From the NCBI GenBank assembly GCA_016705245.1, contig JADIYM010000039.1, positions 86,355 to 150,354 on the forward strand: a DNA stretch of 64,000 nt. Direction: 5' to 3'. Shown here in pieces: positions 1 to 8,801 of this stretch. The notes beneath the pieces were generated by a model. The model was given only the letters and a program-made list of their open reading frames with translations. It was not told the DNA's origin and ran no database searches. Numbering within the stretch: position 1 is the stretch's first letter; each line of letters opens with the position of its first letter. The position numbers and the translations under genes were made by a program. The stretch is from Blastocatellia bacterium (lineage in GTDB: Bacteria > Acidobacteriota > Blastocatellia > UBA7656 > JADIYM01).

Positions 1-1
1 C

Positions 2-649
2 GACCAGATGACGCTCGTGTCGAACAAGAGTCTCTTCGGGTACACGCCGCATTACGCACCCTTCGAACAGGTCCGTGGAACGGGTACGGACGCGCGAAGC
101 GATCTCTACTCGCTGGCGGCGACAATTTTCCACCTCCTGACTGCAACTCTGCCGCCCGACGCACTGACACGAGCCGAGAGCGCGCTCAACGGCGAGCCCG
201 ATCCGCTGGCGAATCTGCCGGCAATGCTGCCTATGGTGCCGGCCCAGGTGTCGTACGTTCTCCAGCGCGCGCTCGCGCAGAAGCGCGACCACCGGTTTGC
301 GAACGCTACCGAAATGCGTGCGGCTTTGTCCGGGGCGATTCGAGCCGGCGGAGTGCAGTCGTCGGTCCCGCCGGGAGGCACGCTCGTTGAGCCGCCGCCG
401 GCAACGAACCCGAACAATCCGTGGGCGCAGGTTCCGACCGTCGGTCACAGCTACAGCCCGACCGCGGCGCCGGTTTATCCCTCGAATCCGCCGCCACCGG
501 GATACCCGTCGAATCCTCCGACACCGACGTATCCGTCCAATCCTCCGGCCCCGGCTTATCCTTCGAATCCGCAGTACGGACAGCCGCAGCCCGGATACGG
601 CGTCGCGCAGCCGTCCGTGCCTCCGACCCAGCCACAGGCACAGGGGTGA
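2..649 (+). CDS. Ser/Thr protein kinase, C-terminal part (5' end outside window)
   Basis: The frame is already open at the window edge, so the N-lobe and catalytic loop lie upstream. What remains is the end of a Hanks-type kinase: the activation segment with GYTPHYAPFEQ (the APE-like motif), then DARSDLYSL (subdomain IX, conserved Asp) and the C-lobe helices. After about residue 110 comes a Pro/Ser-rich linker with repeated YPSNPP units and no membrane segment. The TGA stop overlaps the ATG of the WD40 gene (TGATG). Adding one G to the G4 run at 643-646 would join the two frames into a kinase-linker-membrane-WD40 protein, the arrangement expected for this family. The kinase closely resembles the one at 58750-60369. 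Identity as a kinase is secure; whether the gene is truly split is not. Confidence 0.9.
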   Translation, partial: DQMTLVSNKSLFGYTPHYAPFEQVRGTGTDARSDLYSLAATIFHLLTATLPPDALTRAESALNGEPDPLANLPAMLPMVPAQVSYVLQRALAQKRDHRFANATEMRAALSGAIRAGGVQSSVPPGGTLVEPPPATNPNNPWAQVPTVGHSYSPTAAPVYPSNPPPPGYPSNPPTPTYPSNPPAPAYPSNPQYGQPQPGYGVAQPSVPPTQPQAQG

Positions 650-1758
650 TGTCATCGCCGACTCCCGCGACCGCGTCGAGCGGAAACGGGAAACTCTGGG
701 TCGGCCTGGCGATCATCGGCGTGCTGCTCGTCGCGGGGATCGTTGCGGGCGGAATGCTCCTATGGCCGGTGCTTTTCCCTCAGGTCGCGACGAACGGCAA
801 CGCGAACGCGAATACGAGCACGTCGAACTCCAATACCGGCGGCCCGGTGTCACCGGGCAAGGGCAAGACGCTCACGGCCGCGGGCTCGATCACTACGCCG
901 AGTGTCCTTCTGGAAACTGCGATCACTCCCGACGGCAAGTTCATTGCCTCGACTGGCGAAGAGACCTCGGTCCGACTCTGGCAGACGAGCGGCGGAAGCC
1001 AGGTCAGGGCACTCGAGGGGCAAGCCGAGCCTTCGAAGGGGCTCGCGATCTGTCCGGACGGGTCACTCGTGGCCTCGGGTTCGGATGACGGAACAATTCG
1101 GATCTGGAAGTTGAGTGACGGCTCCGAGATCCAATCGGCGAAAGCGCACGACGGATTCGTTTTCTCAGTCGAGTTCAGTCCGGACGGGTCCCAGATCGCA
1201 TCCGCGGGGCGCGACAAGACAATCAAGATCTGGAACGTCTCGGACCTCTCGCTCGTGACGTCGGTGCCGGCCCCGATGGCCGACGACCTGATAGTGGCGT
1301 TGAGCCCGGACCTGAAATCCGTCGCGTATTTCACGAAAAACAAGGGCATCAACGTCTGGTCGACTGACAGCAACTCGAAGGTCGCTTCGCTCCAGAACCA
1401 CGCATTCGAGGTTCGGTGCGGCGTGTTCTCGAGCGACGGTACACTGCTGGCGATCGGCAGCGCGGACGGCGTGACACGCGTCTGGAATGCCTCGACGGGA
1501 GCACTCGTCCGAGAATTGCGGGCGGGCTCGAGCCCGGTTGGCCGCGTACGTTTTTCTCCGGACGGCTCGCTGCTGCTGACGGGAACTGCCGATGGCACGG
1601 TCCAGATGTGGTCCGTTGCCGATGGCGCCGAATTGACGAAGATGGCCGGTCACAAGGGCGCAATTCGCGGCATCTCGATCAGCGCCGACAACAGGACGAT
1701 CGTGACGGGCAGCGCGGACAAGTCGATCCGCATCTGGAACGTCAACGACGGAAAGTAG
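649..1758 (+). CDS. Membrane-anchored WD40 repeat protein (likely sensor half of the kinase)
   Basis: The start is the ATG overlapping the kinase stop, preceded by AGGGG. Residues about 15-38 form one membrane segment (WVGLAIIGVLLVAGIVAGG), followed by an Asn/Thr-rich spacer. The rest holds seven WD40 repeats ending in LWQ, IWK, IWN, VWS, VWN, MWS and IWN, enough for one complete seven-bladed propeller. The propeller would lie outside the membrane if the short N-terminus is cytoplasmic. WD40 propellers are protein-binding platforms and are often the extracytoplasmic part of bacterial Ser/Thr kinases. Here it is either a separate, translationally coupled partner or the C-terminal half of one protein broken by an indel in the G4 run just upstream. 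Confidence 0.88.
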   Translation: MSSPTPATASSGNGKLWVGLAIIGVLLVAGIVAGGMLLWPVLFPQVATNGNANANTSTSNSNTGGPVSPGKGKTLTAAGSITTPSVLLETAITPDGKFIASTGEETSVRLWQTSGGSQVRALEGQAEPSKGLAICPDGSLVASGSDDGTIRIWKLSDGSEIQSAKAHDGFVFSVEFSPDGSQIASAGRDKTIKIWNVSDLSLVTSVPAPMADDLIVALSPDLKSVAYFTKNKGINVWSTDSNSKVASLQNHAFEVRCGVFSSDGTLLAIGSADGVTRVWNASTGALVRELRAGSSPVGRVRFSPDGSLLLTGTADGTVQMWSVADGAELTKMAGHKGAIRGISISADNRTIVTGSADKSIRIWNVNDGK

Positions 1759-1803
1759 CGCTCGTTCCGTCGCGCAATCCCCCTAACTCGAAACGGAGTC
1801 TCG

Positions 1804-3642
1804 ATGAACAGACGTCTCGCTCGTCTCGCCCTGTGCTTCGCCGCGGCACTTCTCGTTGTGGTTCCCGTGCAAGGTCAGCGCACGCGCCGCGCGCCGGCGA
1901 AGCCGCCGGCCGCTCCCGCTTCGCTCGCCGGCTCACCCGCCGCATCTTTTCCCGCCGGAACCATGTTTTATGCGGAAGTGTCGGACACCGCCTCGATCAT
2001 CGACCAGATGGGAGGCGTCGAACTGGTGTACCGGCTCGTCCGCGAGGGATTCCGCGGCACACCGACGAACAAGTCCACGTCGTTTCCGCTGACCCAGGAG
2101 GAATTCCGCGAGGTACTGGCCTCGAAGCTCGCAATGGGAATGCTCTTTCCTCCCGGCACGCAGCTGGCGAATCTGGGCAGCGTTGATCCGCAGATCGCGG
2201 GTGTCGCGCAATCGACATCGCCCGAGGTGTCCGCGCTCGTCCTGAAGGTGCTTAAGGAGGTCGGCCGGGGGCAGACGCGGTCAGGAGCCCCGCCGGCGGC
2301 TGTGACGGTCCGCGGCGCAAAGGTATCAACGTGGGGAACAGGCCGCGGCGCCTTTGCCGTGACCCAGGTCGGAGACGACTTCGCATTCGGGGATCCGAAC
2401 GGCGTGAAGTCGATCCTCGACACGGCATCGGTTGCCCCGACTGGACGACTCTCCGACTTGCCTGCCTTCAAGGGGGCGAGCGAGCGCGTCCCGGGCCGCC
2501 GCCAGTTTTTCGCGTTCCTCAACGGAGCGCCGATCGCGCAGGCGTTCAACGCGGGGATCGACGAATCCTATGCCAAATCTGGACCGGCGCCGGCGAAGGG
2601 AGCGAAAGCGCCCGCCTCAGCGCCGCCCGAGGCCGCCGCGCTCAAGCGATTCATCGGCATGGAAGCGCTCGTCGGCGGCAGCATCACCGCACTCGCCGAG
2701 GGCGGACAGGTCACCCTCCAGGCGGCCATCGAGTTGAATCGGACGCGCAACGGACTCGTAACCGTGCTCTCGGATCCGCCCGTCATCGAAGGCCGGTCGG
2801 CGGCGCTGATGCCGACCGCGACCGACGGCGCGCTTGTCGGCAGCATTGATCTCGTCCGCATCTACGACCTCGTCCTTCAGACGATGACTCCGGAACTGTC
2901 GAAGAAGCTCGGGATGCCTACACCGCCCGAGGTCATTCGCGAGTTCGAGACCCGCTACGACATGCGGCTTCGCGACGACTTTCTCGCGGCGTTCGGCAAT
3001 GAGATTGCGATTGGGGTGATGCTCGAGCCGTCGCCGGCGTCGATGGCGCGCGTGCAGGACAGCGGAGCACCGCCGGCCCAGAAGACCCCGGGCGTCGAAG
3101 ATGCGTTCGTGTTGATGGAACTCCGGAATCCGGCTGCGATTCGCCAGTTCGTGGAGCGTTCCTTCGCGCCGGCGGATGGCCAGGCTGCCACGCCTCCGAG
3201 CATTTTCCGCGACGTCGAAATCTGGGGCTCGGGTTCCTTCAGCTTTGCAATCGTCGGCAACTTTGCCGTCGGCGGCGCGCGGAAGACTGTCGAGGACATC
3301 ATCGTCTCATACCAGACCGAGCAGGGATTGCTGCAGAACTCGGACTACCTGCGTGCTCTCGGCGGAATGCCGAACAACGCGATCGGCGTGCTTTATGTCT
3401 CGCCCGATTTCATCGACATGGCCGGACGCCAGGGTGGCCTCAACCAGTCGAAACCGCTATATCCACAGGGATTGCTCTGGACGCTGCAGAAGGACGGGAG
3501 TGGAATCTACACGAACTTCCAGGCGCCGCTGCCAGACATGAAGAGCCTCTTTGATACTGGAACGAAGCTCGCATTTCTCGAGCCCGAGAGCAGGTCGGTA
3601 AGCAAGAACTCGTCGGCAAGGCAATCCACCGTTCGTCGCTGA
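1804..3642 (+). CDS. Exported protein of unknown function (DUF3352-like)
   Basis: 612 residues. The N-terminus is a clear Sec signal peptide (two Arg, then a hydrophobic stretch to about residue 24 ending VPVQGQ), followed by a Pro/Ala linker. The body alternates beta-strand-like segments with descriptions such as FFAFLNGAPIAQAF and ALVGSIDLVRIYDL that recall DUF3352 family proteins, which are large, exported and uncharacterised. No catalytic motif is visible. It starts 45 bp after the WD40 gene on the same strand, so it may share a transcript with the kinase locus and be functionally tied to it. The family assignment is from memory of sequence style and is tentative. Confidence 0.6.
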   Translation: MNRRLARLALCFAAALLVVVPVQGQRTRRAPAKPPAAPASLAGSPAASFPAGTMFYAEVSDTASIIDQMGGVELVYRLVREGFRGTPTNKSTSFPLTQEEFREVLASKLAMGMLFPPGTQLANLGSVDPQIAGVAQSTSPEVSALVLKVLKEVGRGQTRSGAPPAAVTVRGAKVSTWGTGRGAFAVTQVGDDFAFGDPNGVKSILDTASVAPTGRLSDLPAFKGASERVPGRRQFFAFLNGAPIAQAFNAGIDESYAKSGPAPAKGAKAPASAPPEAAALKRFIGMEALVGGSITALAEGGQVTLQAAIELNRTRNGLVTVLSDPPVIEGRSAALMPTATDGALVGSIDLVRIYDLVLQTMTPELSKKLGMPTPPEVIREFETRYDMRLRDDFLAAFGNEIAIGVMLEPSPASMARVQDSGAPPAQKTPGVEDAFVLMELRNPAAIRQFVERSFAPADGQAATPPSIFRDVEIWGSGSFSFAIVGNFAVGGARKTVEDIIVSYQTEQGLLQNSDYLRALGGMPNNAIGVLYVSPDFIDMAGRQGGLNQSKPLYPQGLLWTLQKDGSGIYTNFQAPLPDMKSLFDTGTKLAFLEPESRSVSKNSSARQSTVRR

Positions 3643-3743
3643 AGCGTAGCAGGAGTGTCGCGCAACAGCTTTGGGAGTGCGGGAGCGAACAGTCGCTCGG
3701 TCTCGGGCTCCCGCGCGACGATTTCCTTGGGTTGGAGGCGCGG

Positions 3744-4296
3744 ATGTCCAACGCGAATCGGGAGGACTCGGGCGTCGACGAACGCCCGATGAACCGGCGG
3801 GGATTTCTCGGGGCGGCGGCAGCGGCGGCTGGGTCATTGGTGGCCGTTGCCGGAGGTGGCGTCTCGGCGGTCTACCTGGCCGTTCCGGCGCTCACTGGCA
3901 ATGGCGAAGCGTCGGGCTGGACGCTCGTGCGTGATGTGGCGACCCCGGCCGACGGCGGTCCGGCCCGGGCAACGATCGACGTGGTCAGCCAGTCGGGCTG
4001 GGCCCGATCTGTGACGCGGCAGGCGGTCTTCATCGAACGCCGGACGGACGGGACGGTCACGGCCTACTCCGCAAAGTGCCCGCATCCAGGGCTGTCTCGT
4101 GGACTGGCGAGCCGCGCAGGCCGATTACTTCTGCGTCTGCCACTCGAGCACGTGGTCGCGCGACGGGCAGCTCGCGGCGGGACCGGCCAAACGTGGCCTG
4201 GATCCTCTGGAGGCTCGTGTGACGCCAACCGGGGACGTGGAGGTGAAGTACGCCTCGTTCGCGCTCGACACGGCCGAGCGCGTGGAGGTGGGCTGA
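3744..4296 (+). CDS. Rieske iron-sulfur protein, with apparent one-base frameshift
   Basis: The N-terminus carries a twin-arginine signal (NRRGFLG followed by an Ala-rich stretch), as usual for Rieske proteins that are folded before export by Tat. Start at ATG 3744 is supported by GGAGG 5 bases upstream. The [2Fe-2S] ligands are split between frames: CPH in the first frame and CVCHSS in the second. Removing one G from GGG at 4089-4091 gives CPHPGCLVDW and then CVCHSS, restoring both ligand boxes. As written, the first frame runs on into the cytochrome b gene, which is implausible. The protein would pair with the adjacent cytochrome b to oxidise menaquinol. I treat the shift as a probable sequence error; true inactivation is the alternative. 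Confidence 0.82.
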
Positions 4297-4298
4297 CC

Positions 4299-5711
4299 GT
4301 GGGCGGCCACGGCAAGGGTCCCATCGGGCGGCTCGCTGATGCCGTCGAATCGCGCACTGGACTCGGAGCGACGGTCAGTGCTTCCGTTGACTACGAGATT
4401 CCCGGCGGTTCGCGGTGGGTCTACGTCTTCGGCACGGCGCTTTTGGCGACGCTGCTGTTGCAGACGGTGAGCGGAATACTGCTGGGGTTCTATTACGTGC
4501 CGTCCGTGGATCACGCACACACCACGGTTGCCTACATCCAGAAGGAAGTCGCGCTCGGATGGCTCGTTCGTGGTGTGCATAACTACGGGGCGAGCGCCGT
4601 GATCCTTCTGCTCATGGCGCACCTGTCGCGAACGGTACTGTGGGGTGCCTACCGCGAGCGGCGCGAGGCGCTCTGGCTTTCGGGCATCGTCCTGCTCGTA
4701 CTCGTGATGGGGTTTGGCTTTACGGGTTATCTGCTTCCGTGGGATCAGAAGGCGTATTTCGGAACACAGGTCGCCGGCAGCATCGCCGCGAGCGTGCCGC
4801 TGGCGGGAACGATGCAAGCGCAGTTGTTGCTCGGTGGCAACGACGTCGGACAGGCGACGCTTTCGCGCTTCTTCGCGCTCCACGTGTTCGTTCTTCCCAT
4901 CCTGACGGGTCTTGTGCTCGCACTGCACATACGGTTCTTCCGTCGCGTGGGAGCGGCGGGCGCCGCGGTTGGGGATTCGTCGATCCTGCGCAGGCGTCCG
5001 TATTATCCGGCACAGTTCGCGCGCGACATGGCGGTTTCGATCGTCGTCGTCGGACTGCTCGTCGGGTTGGCGGCGTGGCGTCCCGCGGTTCTCGGCCCGA
5101 AGGCTGATCCCGGGGCCCAGTTCGTGCCGCGTCCCGAGTGGTACTTCCTGTGGATCTTCGAGCTCCTCAAGGTTGTGCCGGCATTCTGGGGAGCGGTCGT
5201 GCTGCCCGGTGTCATCGTCACCGGGCTGGCGCTGCTTCCGTGGCTCGACAGGGGTCCCGACCGGCGGTTCCGCAAGCGGCTCGTGCCGATTGGAGCGTTT
5301 GCGGTCCTGGCCGTCACGGTCGTGTCCCTGACGATCGTGGGTCTCACCGCCGATGCGCGCGATCCGAAGATTCAGGCGCAGGAAGAGGCCGCGCGGGCGT
5401 ATCTCGCCGAGCCGTTCGTGCCTGACGAGATCGGCGGCGCGAAGGGCGCTACGGTGGAAGTCATCGGGCCGGCGCCCGAGGCGTTTGCGAAGAACTGCGC
5501 GGGATGTCACGGTGCGACGGGCGAGGGGAGAATTGGGCCTTCATTGTGGGGCGTAACGGCGAAGCCGTCCCGGAGCGTCGACGACCTGGTGCAGTTGATT
5601 GCGAAACCCGGCACGTACGGACTGGGGGAGGGAATGCCTTCCTTCGAGACTCTGCCCGAGGCGGAGCGTCGAGGCATCGCGGCGTGGGTGGCGTCCCTGC
5701 CGAAGGGGTGA
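4299..5711 (+). CDS. Cytochrome b (b6 type) fused to a C-terminal cytochrome c domain
   Basis: Starts at GTG 4299, two bases after the Rieske stop, so the genes are co-transcribed. The N-terminal half has four-helix cytochrome b features with two heme-ligand His pairs: VHNYG...MAH with 13 residues between, and LHVFV...ALH with 14 between. The 14-residue spacing is the cytochrome b6 signature, whereas bc1 cytochromes have 13 in both pairs. PEWYFLW near residue 280 is the Qo-site PEWY motif of the subunit IV part. After the last helices comes a cytochrome c domain with CAGCH and a likely Met ligand in GEGMPSF. The product is therefore a three-in-one quinol oxidase core (b6, subunit IV, cytochrome c), working with the Rieske protein. 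Confidence 0.92.
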   Translation: MGGHGKGPIGRLADAVESRTGLGATVSASVDYEIPGGSRWVYVFGTALLATLLLQTVSGILLGFYYVPSVDHAHTTVAYIQKEVALGWLVRGVHNYGASAVILLLMAHLSRTVLWGAYRERREALWLSGIVLLVLVMGFGFTGYLLPWDQKAYFGTQVAGSIAASVPLAGTMQAQLLLGGNDVGQATLSRFFALHVFVLPILTGLVLALHIRFFRRVGAAGAAVGDSSILRRRPYYPAQFARDMAVSIVVVGLLVGLAAWRPAVLGPKADPGAQFVPRPEWYFLWIFELLKVVPAFWGAVVLPGVIVTGLALLPWLDRGPDRRFRKRLVPIGAFAVLAVTVVSLTIVGLTADARDPKIQAQEEAARAYLAEPFVPDEIGGAKGATVEVIGPAPEAFAKNCAGCHGATGEGRIGPSLWGVTAKPSRSVDDLVQLIAKPGTYGLGEGMPSFETLPEAERRGIAAWVASLPKG

Positions 5712-5726
5712 CGCATTCATTTGAAG

Positions 5727-5820
5727 CTCTGCGCCTTTGCGGGACCTTTGCGTCTCTGCGGGAAATCTGACTTGAAGGGAGTTTCTCGCAGAGGCGCAGA
5801 GGTCTCGCAGAGACGCAGGG
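5727..5820. repeat. Dispersed inverted repeat (GCGCAAAGGC family, variant)
   Basis: The left arm (about 5727-5765, CTCTGCGCCTTTGCGG and repeats of it) is complementary to the right arm (about 5782-5820, CGCAGAGGCGCAGAGG). It fills the gap between the cytochrome b gene and the rpsU promoter. The same family occurs at ten or so other intergenic sites in the window. Confidence 0.8.
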
Positions 5821-5832
5821 AACGATCCGGCC

Positions 5833-5862
5833 TTGACGCGCGCCTGGCCTCCCGGCTACAGT
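5833..5862 (+). promoter_or_regulatory. Predicted sigma-70 promoter for rpsU
   Basis: TTGACG at 5833-5838, 18-base spacer, TACAGT at 5857-5862, located about 60 bp before the rpsU start and after the repeat element. The match is good to the -35 box and fair to the -10 box. Confidence 0.45.
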
Positions 5863-5922
5863 CCCCGTTTCCGCAGCGGACATCCGCCGCGAACACTGCA
5901 GGCCGAAAGGAGGTGACACGGT

Positions 5923-6126
5923 TTGGCCATTGTTGAAGTTCATCCGAACGAAAACCTCGAGAACGCTCTGCGACGCTTCAAGCGCCGCGTGCAGGTCGAA
6001 GGCATCATCACGGACGTGAAGAAGCGCGCTTTCTACCTCTCCCCGACGGAGAAGAAGCGCATCAAGTCCGCGTTGGCCCGACGCCGCGACGCCCGCAAGC
6101 GCCGCTACCGCAACTCGAGAGCCTGA
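5923..6126 (+). CDS. rpsU: 30S ribosomal protein bS21
   Basis: 67 residues, the normal length. The sequence AIVEVHPNENLENALRRFKR followed by a basic C-terminus (RRRDARKRRYR) is typical bS21, which binds the 30S platform next to the anti-Shine-Dalgarno region of 16S rRNA. The start is TTG at 5923, fixed by a strong AAAGGAGGT ribosome-binding site at 5905-5913. A promoter lies at 5833-5862 and a strong hairpin terminator at 6174-6220, so the gene looks monocistronic. Confidence 0.96.
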   Translation: MAIVEVHPNENLENALRRFKRRVQVEGIITDVKKRAFYLSPTEKKRIKSALARRRDARKRRYRNSRA

Positions 6127-6173
6127 CCGCTCACCGACGGCGCGCTCTTTGCGCCGTTCGTGCCGTACAATCC

Positions 6174-6220
6174 GGAGCGGGATTGCCACCGACGTGGCGG
6201 TCCCGCTCCGTTTCGTTTTC
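6174..6220 (+). terminator. Rho-independent terminator after rpsU
   Basis: Stem GGAGCGGGA (6174-6182) pairs with TCCCGCTCC (6201-6209); an inner stem GCCAC/GTGGC closes the loop, and a T-rich tail TTTCGTTTT follows at 6211-6219. A smaller hairpin (ACGGCGC/GCGCCGT) lies just upstream at about 6137-6157. Confidence 0.75.
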
Positions 6221-6255
6221 CAGTCCGATTCTCGATCTTCCGGAGAGCACGGCCG

Positions 6256-8331
6256 ATGAGCGGCATAACCTCTGAGACGACCGCCGATCGCGTACGGCGC
6301 CTGCGCGACGATATCCGTTACCACAACGACCGGTACTACCTCGACGATGACCCTGTCATCGCCGACGTCGAATACGACGCCCTCGTTCGGGAACTGCTCG
6401 ACCTCGAGGCCGCGCACCCCGAGCTTGCCGACCCGGATTCCCCTACACAGCGCGTGTCCGGTCGCGCGGCCGATACCTTCACGAAATTTCCTCACGCGCG
6501 GCCAATGCTGTCGCTCGACAACACCTATTCGATAGACGAGCTGCGCGCGTGGGACGCTCGCGTCCGAAAGGGACTCGGCGATCAGCCGTTTCGCTATGTC
6601 GCCGAACTGAAGATCGACGGCCTGAGCCTGTCGATCGCCTACGATAATCGCGGCAGGCTCGTCCGTGGCGTGACGCGCGGTGACGGCGTCACCGGCGAGA
6701 TCGTGACCGCAAACGTCGAGACGATCCCCGGACTTCCGAAGCGCTTGCCGCCTGTGGCACTTGCGGCGCTCCCGCTCCAGGGCGAGATCGAAGTGCGCGG
6801 CGAGGTTTACCTGTCGACCGCCGAGTTCCGCCGCATCAACGCCGAAAACGTCGAAGAAGGCGAGCGAACGTTCGCGAATCCGCGCAATGCTGCCGCGGGC
6901 TCGCTACGGCAGAAGGACCCGGCGGTCACGGCGTCGCGGCGGTTGGCGCTCTTCGCATACGAGCTATTCGTCGAGGGGGCGAAGCCGTTGCCTGCACAGT
7001 CCGAGGCCCTCGACTGGCTTAAGTCGGCCAAGGTTCCGGTCAACGACGCGTCGAAGTTGTGCGATTCAATCGAAAACGTCATCGAGGTCATCGAAGGCGC
7101 GGGAGCCCGTCGCGACGAGCTCGGCTACGAGATCGACGGTGTCGTCGTCAAGGTGGACTCGGTCGCGCAGCAGGAGGCGCTCGGTTCGACGTCGAAGGCT
7201 CCGCGGTGGGCGGTTGCCTACAAGTTCCCGGCGCGCCAGGTAACGACGCGGTTGAACGACATCACGATCCAGGTCGGGCTGACCGGCGCGCTGACACCGG
7301 TCGCGGAGCTCGAACCGGTTCTACTCGCCGGATCGACGGTCTCACGCGCGAGCCTCCACAATCAGGACGAGATCGCTCGGCTCGATGCTCGCGTCGGCGA
7401 CTGGCTGCTCATCGAGAAAAGCGGCGACGTCATTCCACGCGTAGTAAAGGTCGTGCTCGAACGGCGGGAGGACGGACTCGTGCCGTTCGCGTTTCCGACA
7501 GCCTGTCCGTCGTGCGGAACGGAATCGATCCGCATCGAGGGTGAGGTCGTTCGCCGCTGTCCGAATCCGGATTGCCCGGCGAAGCGGCTCAAGTCGTTGC
7601 TCCGCTTCAAGGAGCGAAAGGCCATGAACATCGAGAAGCTGGGCGAGTCGCTCGTCGGAAAGCTCCTCGAGACCGGGCTTGTCCGCGATGCGGCGGACCT
7701 GTATGCCCTCGATCTGGCGAAGGTGACCGAGCTCGAGCGCATGGGCGATAAGTCAGCTGCGAACCTCATGGAGCAAATCGAGGCGAGCAGATCCGGTGGC
7801 CTGGCGAGGCTGCTCTACGCGCTCGGTATCAGGCACGTCGGCACGCGGATCGCTCAGGTGCTGGCCGGCGCCTTCGGTTCGGCCGAGGCGCTGGCGGCGG
7901 CGACGGAGGAGGAACTGACAGCGGTCAACGAAATCGGGCCGATCGTGGCGGCGTCCGTGGCGGCGTGGTTCCGCGATGAGGGGAATCGACACCTCCTCGA
8001 TCGTCTGCGCGATGCGGGTGTCTCGATGGAGGCGCCGAAGGTCGTCGTCGAAGCGGCGGAGGGCGTTGCCGGGAAGACCTTCGTGCTAACCGGGAAGCTC
8101 GAGGGCTTCACGCGGGACGAGGCCGCGGCGCTCATCGCCTTGCGTGGCGGAAAAACCGCGTCGAGCGTCAGCAAGAAGACGGATTACGTCCTTGCTGGAT
8201 CGGATGCCGGATCGAAGCTCGACAAGGCCGTATCGCTCGGTGTCACGGTGCTCGACGAAACGGCATTCCGGGAGTTGATGGGAGAGGGAGAAGACAGGAA
8301 GCTCGCGAACCTTGCGGATGACTCGGACTGA
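6256..8331 (+). CDS. ligA: NAD-dependent DNA ligase LigA
   Basis: 691 residues from ATG 6256, chosen because GGAGA lies 7 bases upstream and the protein then begins at the usual Ia domain (RVRRLRDDIRYHNDRYY). The frame is open further upstream but that part overlaps the rpsU terminator. The adenylation motif KIDG (in AELKIDGLSLSI) carries the catalytic lysine. OB fold, a four-cysteine zinc finger (CPSCG...CPNPDC), helix-hairpin-helix repeats (ALGIRHVGTRIAQVL) and a C-terminal BRCT domain (GKTFVLTGKLEGFTRDEA) follow in the canonical order. It seals nicks during replication and repair using NAD+. Complete and typical. Confidence 0.97.
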   Translation: MSGITSETTADRVRRLRDDIRYHNDRYYLDDDPVIADVEYDALVRELLDLEAAHPELADPDSPTQRVSGRAADTFTKFPHARPMLSLDNTYSIDELRAWDARVRKGLGDQPFRYVAELKIDGLSLSIAYDNRGRLVRGVTRGDGVTGEIVTANVETIPGLPKRLPPVALAALPLQGEIEVRGEVYLSTAEFRRINAENVEEGERTFANPRNAAAGSLRQKDPAVTASRRLALFAYELFVEGAKPLPAQSEALDWLKSAKVPVNDASKLCDSIENVIEVIEGAGARRDELGYEIDGVVVKVDSVAQQEALGSTSKAPRWAVAYKFPARQVTTRLNDITIQVGLTGALTPVAELEPVLLAGSTVSRASLHNQDEIARLDARVGDWLLIEKSGDVIPRVVKVVLERREDGLVPFAFPTACPSCGTESIRIEGEVVRRCPNPDCPAKRLKSLLRFKERKAMNIEKLGESLVGKLLETGLVRDAADLYALDLAKVTELERMGDKSAANLMEQIEASRSGGLARLLYALGIRHVGTRIAQVLAGAFGSAEALAAATEEELTAVNEIGPIVAASVAAWFRDEGNRHLLDRLRDAGVSMEAPKVVVEAAEGVAGKTFVLTGKLEGFTRDEAAALIALRGGKTASSVSKKTDYVLAGSDAGSKLDKAVSLGVTVLDETAFRELMGEGEDRKLANLADDSD

Positions 8332-8346
8332 GCGGATTTCGGTTCC

Positions 8347-8614
8347 GACCGCGGAGCGGTTCTACGCGAGTCCGTCAGAGAGTCCGCGACCGCGGAGCGG
8401 TCGATGAAATAGCCGTGGGTCGCGCAGGGCGAGTGCCGCGAGCCCTCGCGCGACCCGCGGAATCGCCGGACGTAACGCACGACCGCGGAGCGGTTCTACG
8501 CGAGTCCGTTAGAGAGTCCGCGACCGCGGAGCGGTCGATGAAATAGCCGTGGGTCGCGCAGGGCGAGTGCAACGAGCCCTCGCGCGACCCGCGGAATCGC
8601 CGGACGTAACGCAC
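8347..8614. repeat. Two tandem copies of a 134-bp repeat built on a 15-bp hairpin
   Basis: Copy 1 is 8347-8480 and copy 2 is 8481-8614, differing at only a few positions; a partial third copy starts at 8615. Each unit contains two hairpins of the form GACCGC-GGA-GCGGTC (at 8347, 8388, 8481, 8522 and 8615; those at 8347 and 8481 end GGTT). No plausible protein is encoded. Confidence 0.9.
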
Positions 8615-8629
8615 GACCGCGGAGCGGTC

Positions 8630-8801
8630 GCATCGTCAGTCCCGAAGATAACGTGCGTAGGCGACACCGTGCTCGTCGAGTAATGCTCGAGAACACTGAT
8701 GTGCAGGTAGACCTCGATCAGTGTCGGTGCCATAGGCCTTGCCCTTGGGCCCGTGATCGAAATCCGCACAGCTTGAGATGCTTCCCACTCACAACGCAGT
8801 G
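8630..8801. other. Unique spacer between direct and inverted repeat copies
   Basis: About 170 bp separate the direct repeats from their inverted copy. A short open frame on the minus strand reads into this stretch, but it has no recognisable domain and continues into repeat DNA. I see no gene here. Confidence 0.4.

Noticed and set aside
4125..5510. A 461-residue open frame on the minus strand opposite the cytochrome b gene
   Set aside because: It is antisense to a clearly conserved gene, is extremely rich in Arg, His and Asp as expected for a shadow frame in GC-rich DNA, and shows no domain.
8509..8769. Minus-strand peptide in the repeat region that faintly recalls a transposase segment
   Set aside because: It is short, partly made of the repeat itself, and lacks the HUH and Tyr motifs of REP-associated transposases.
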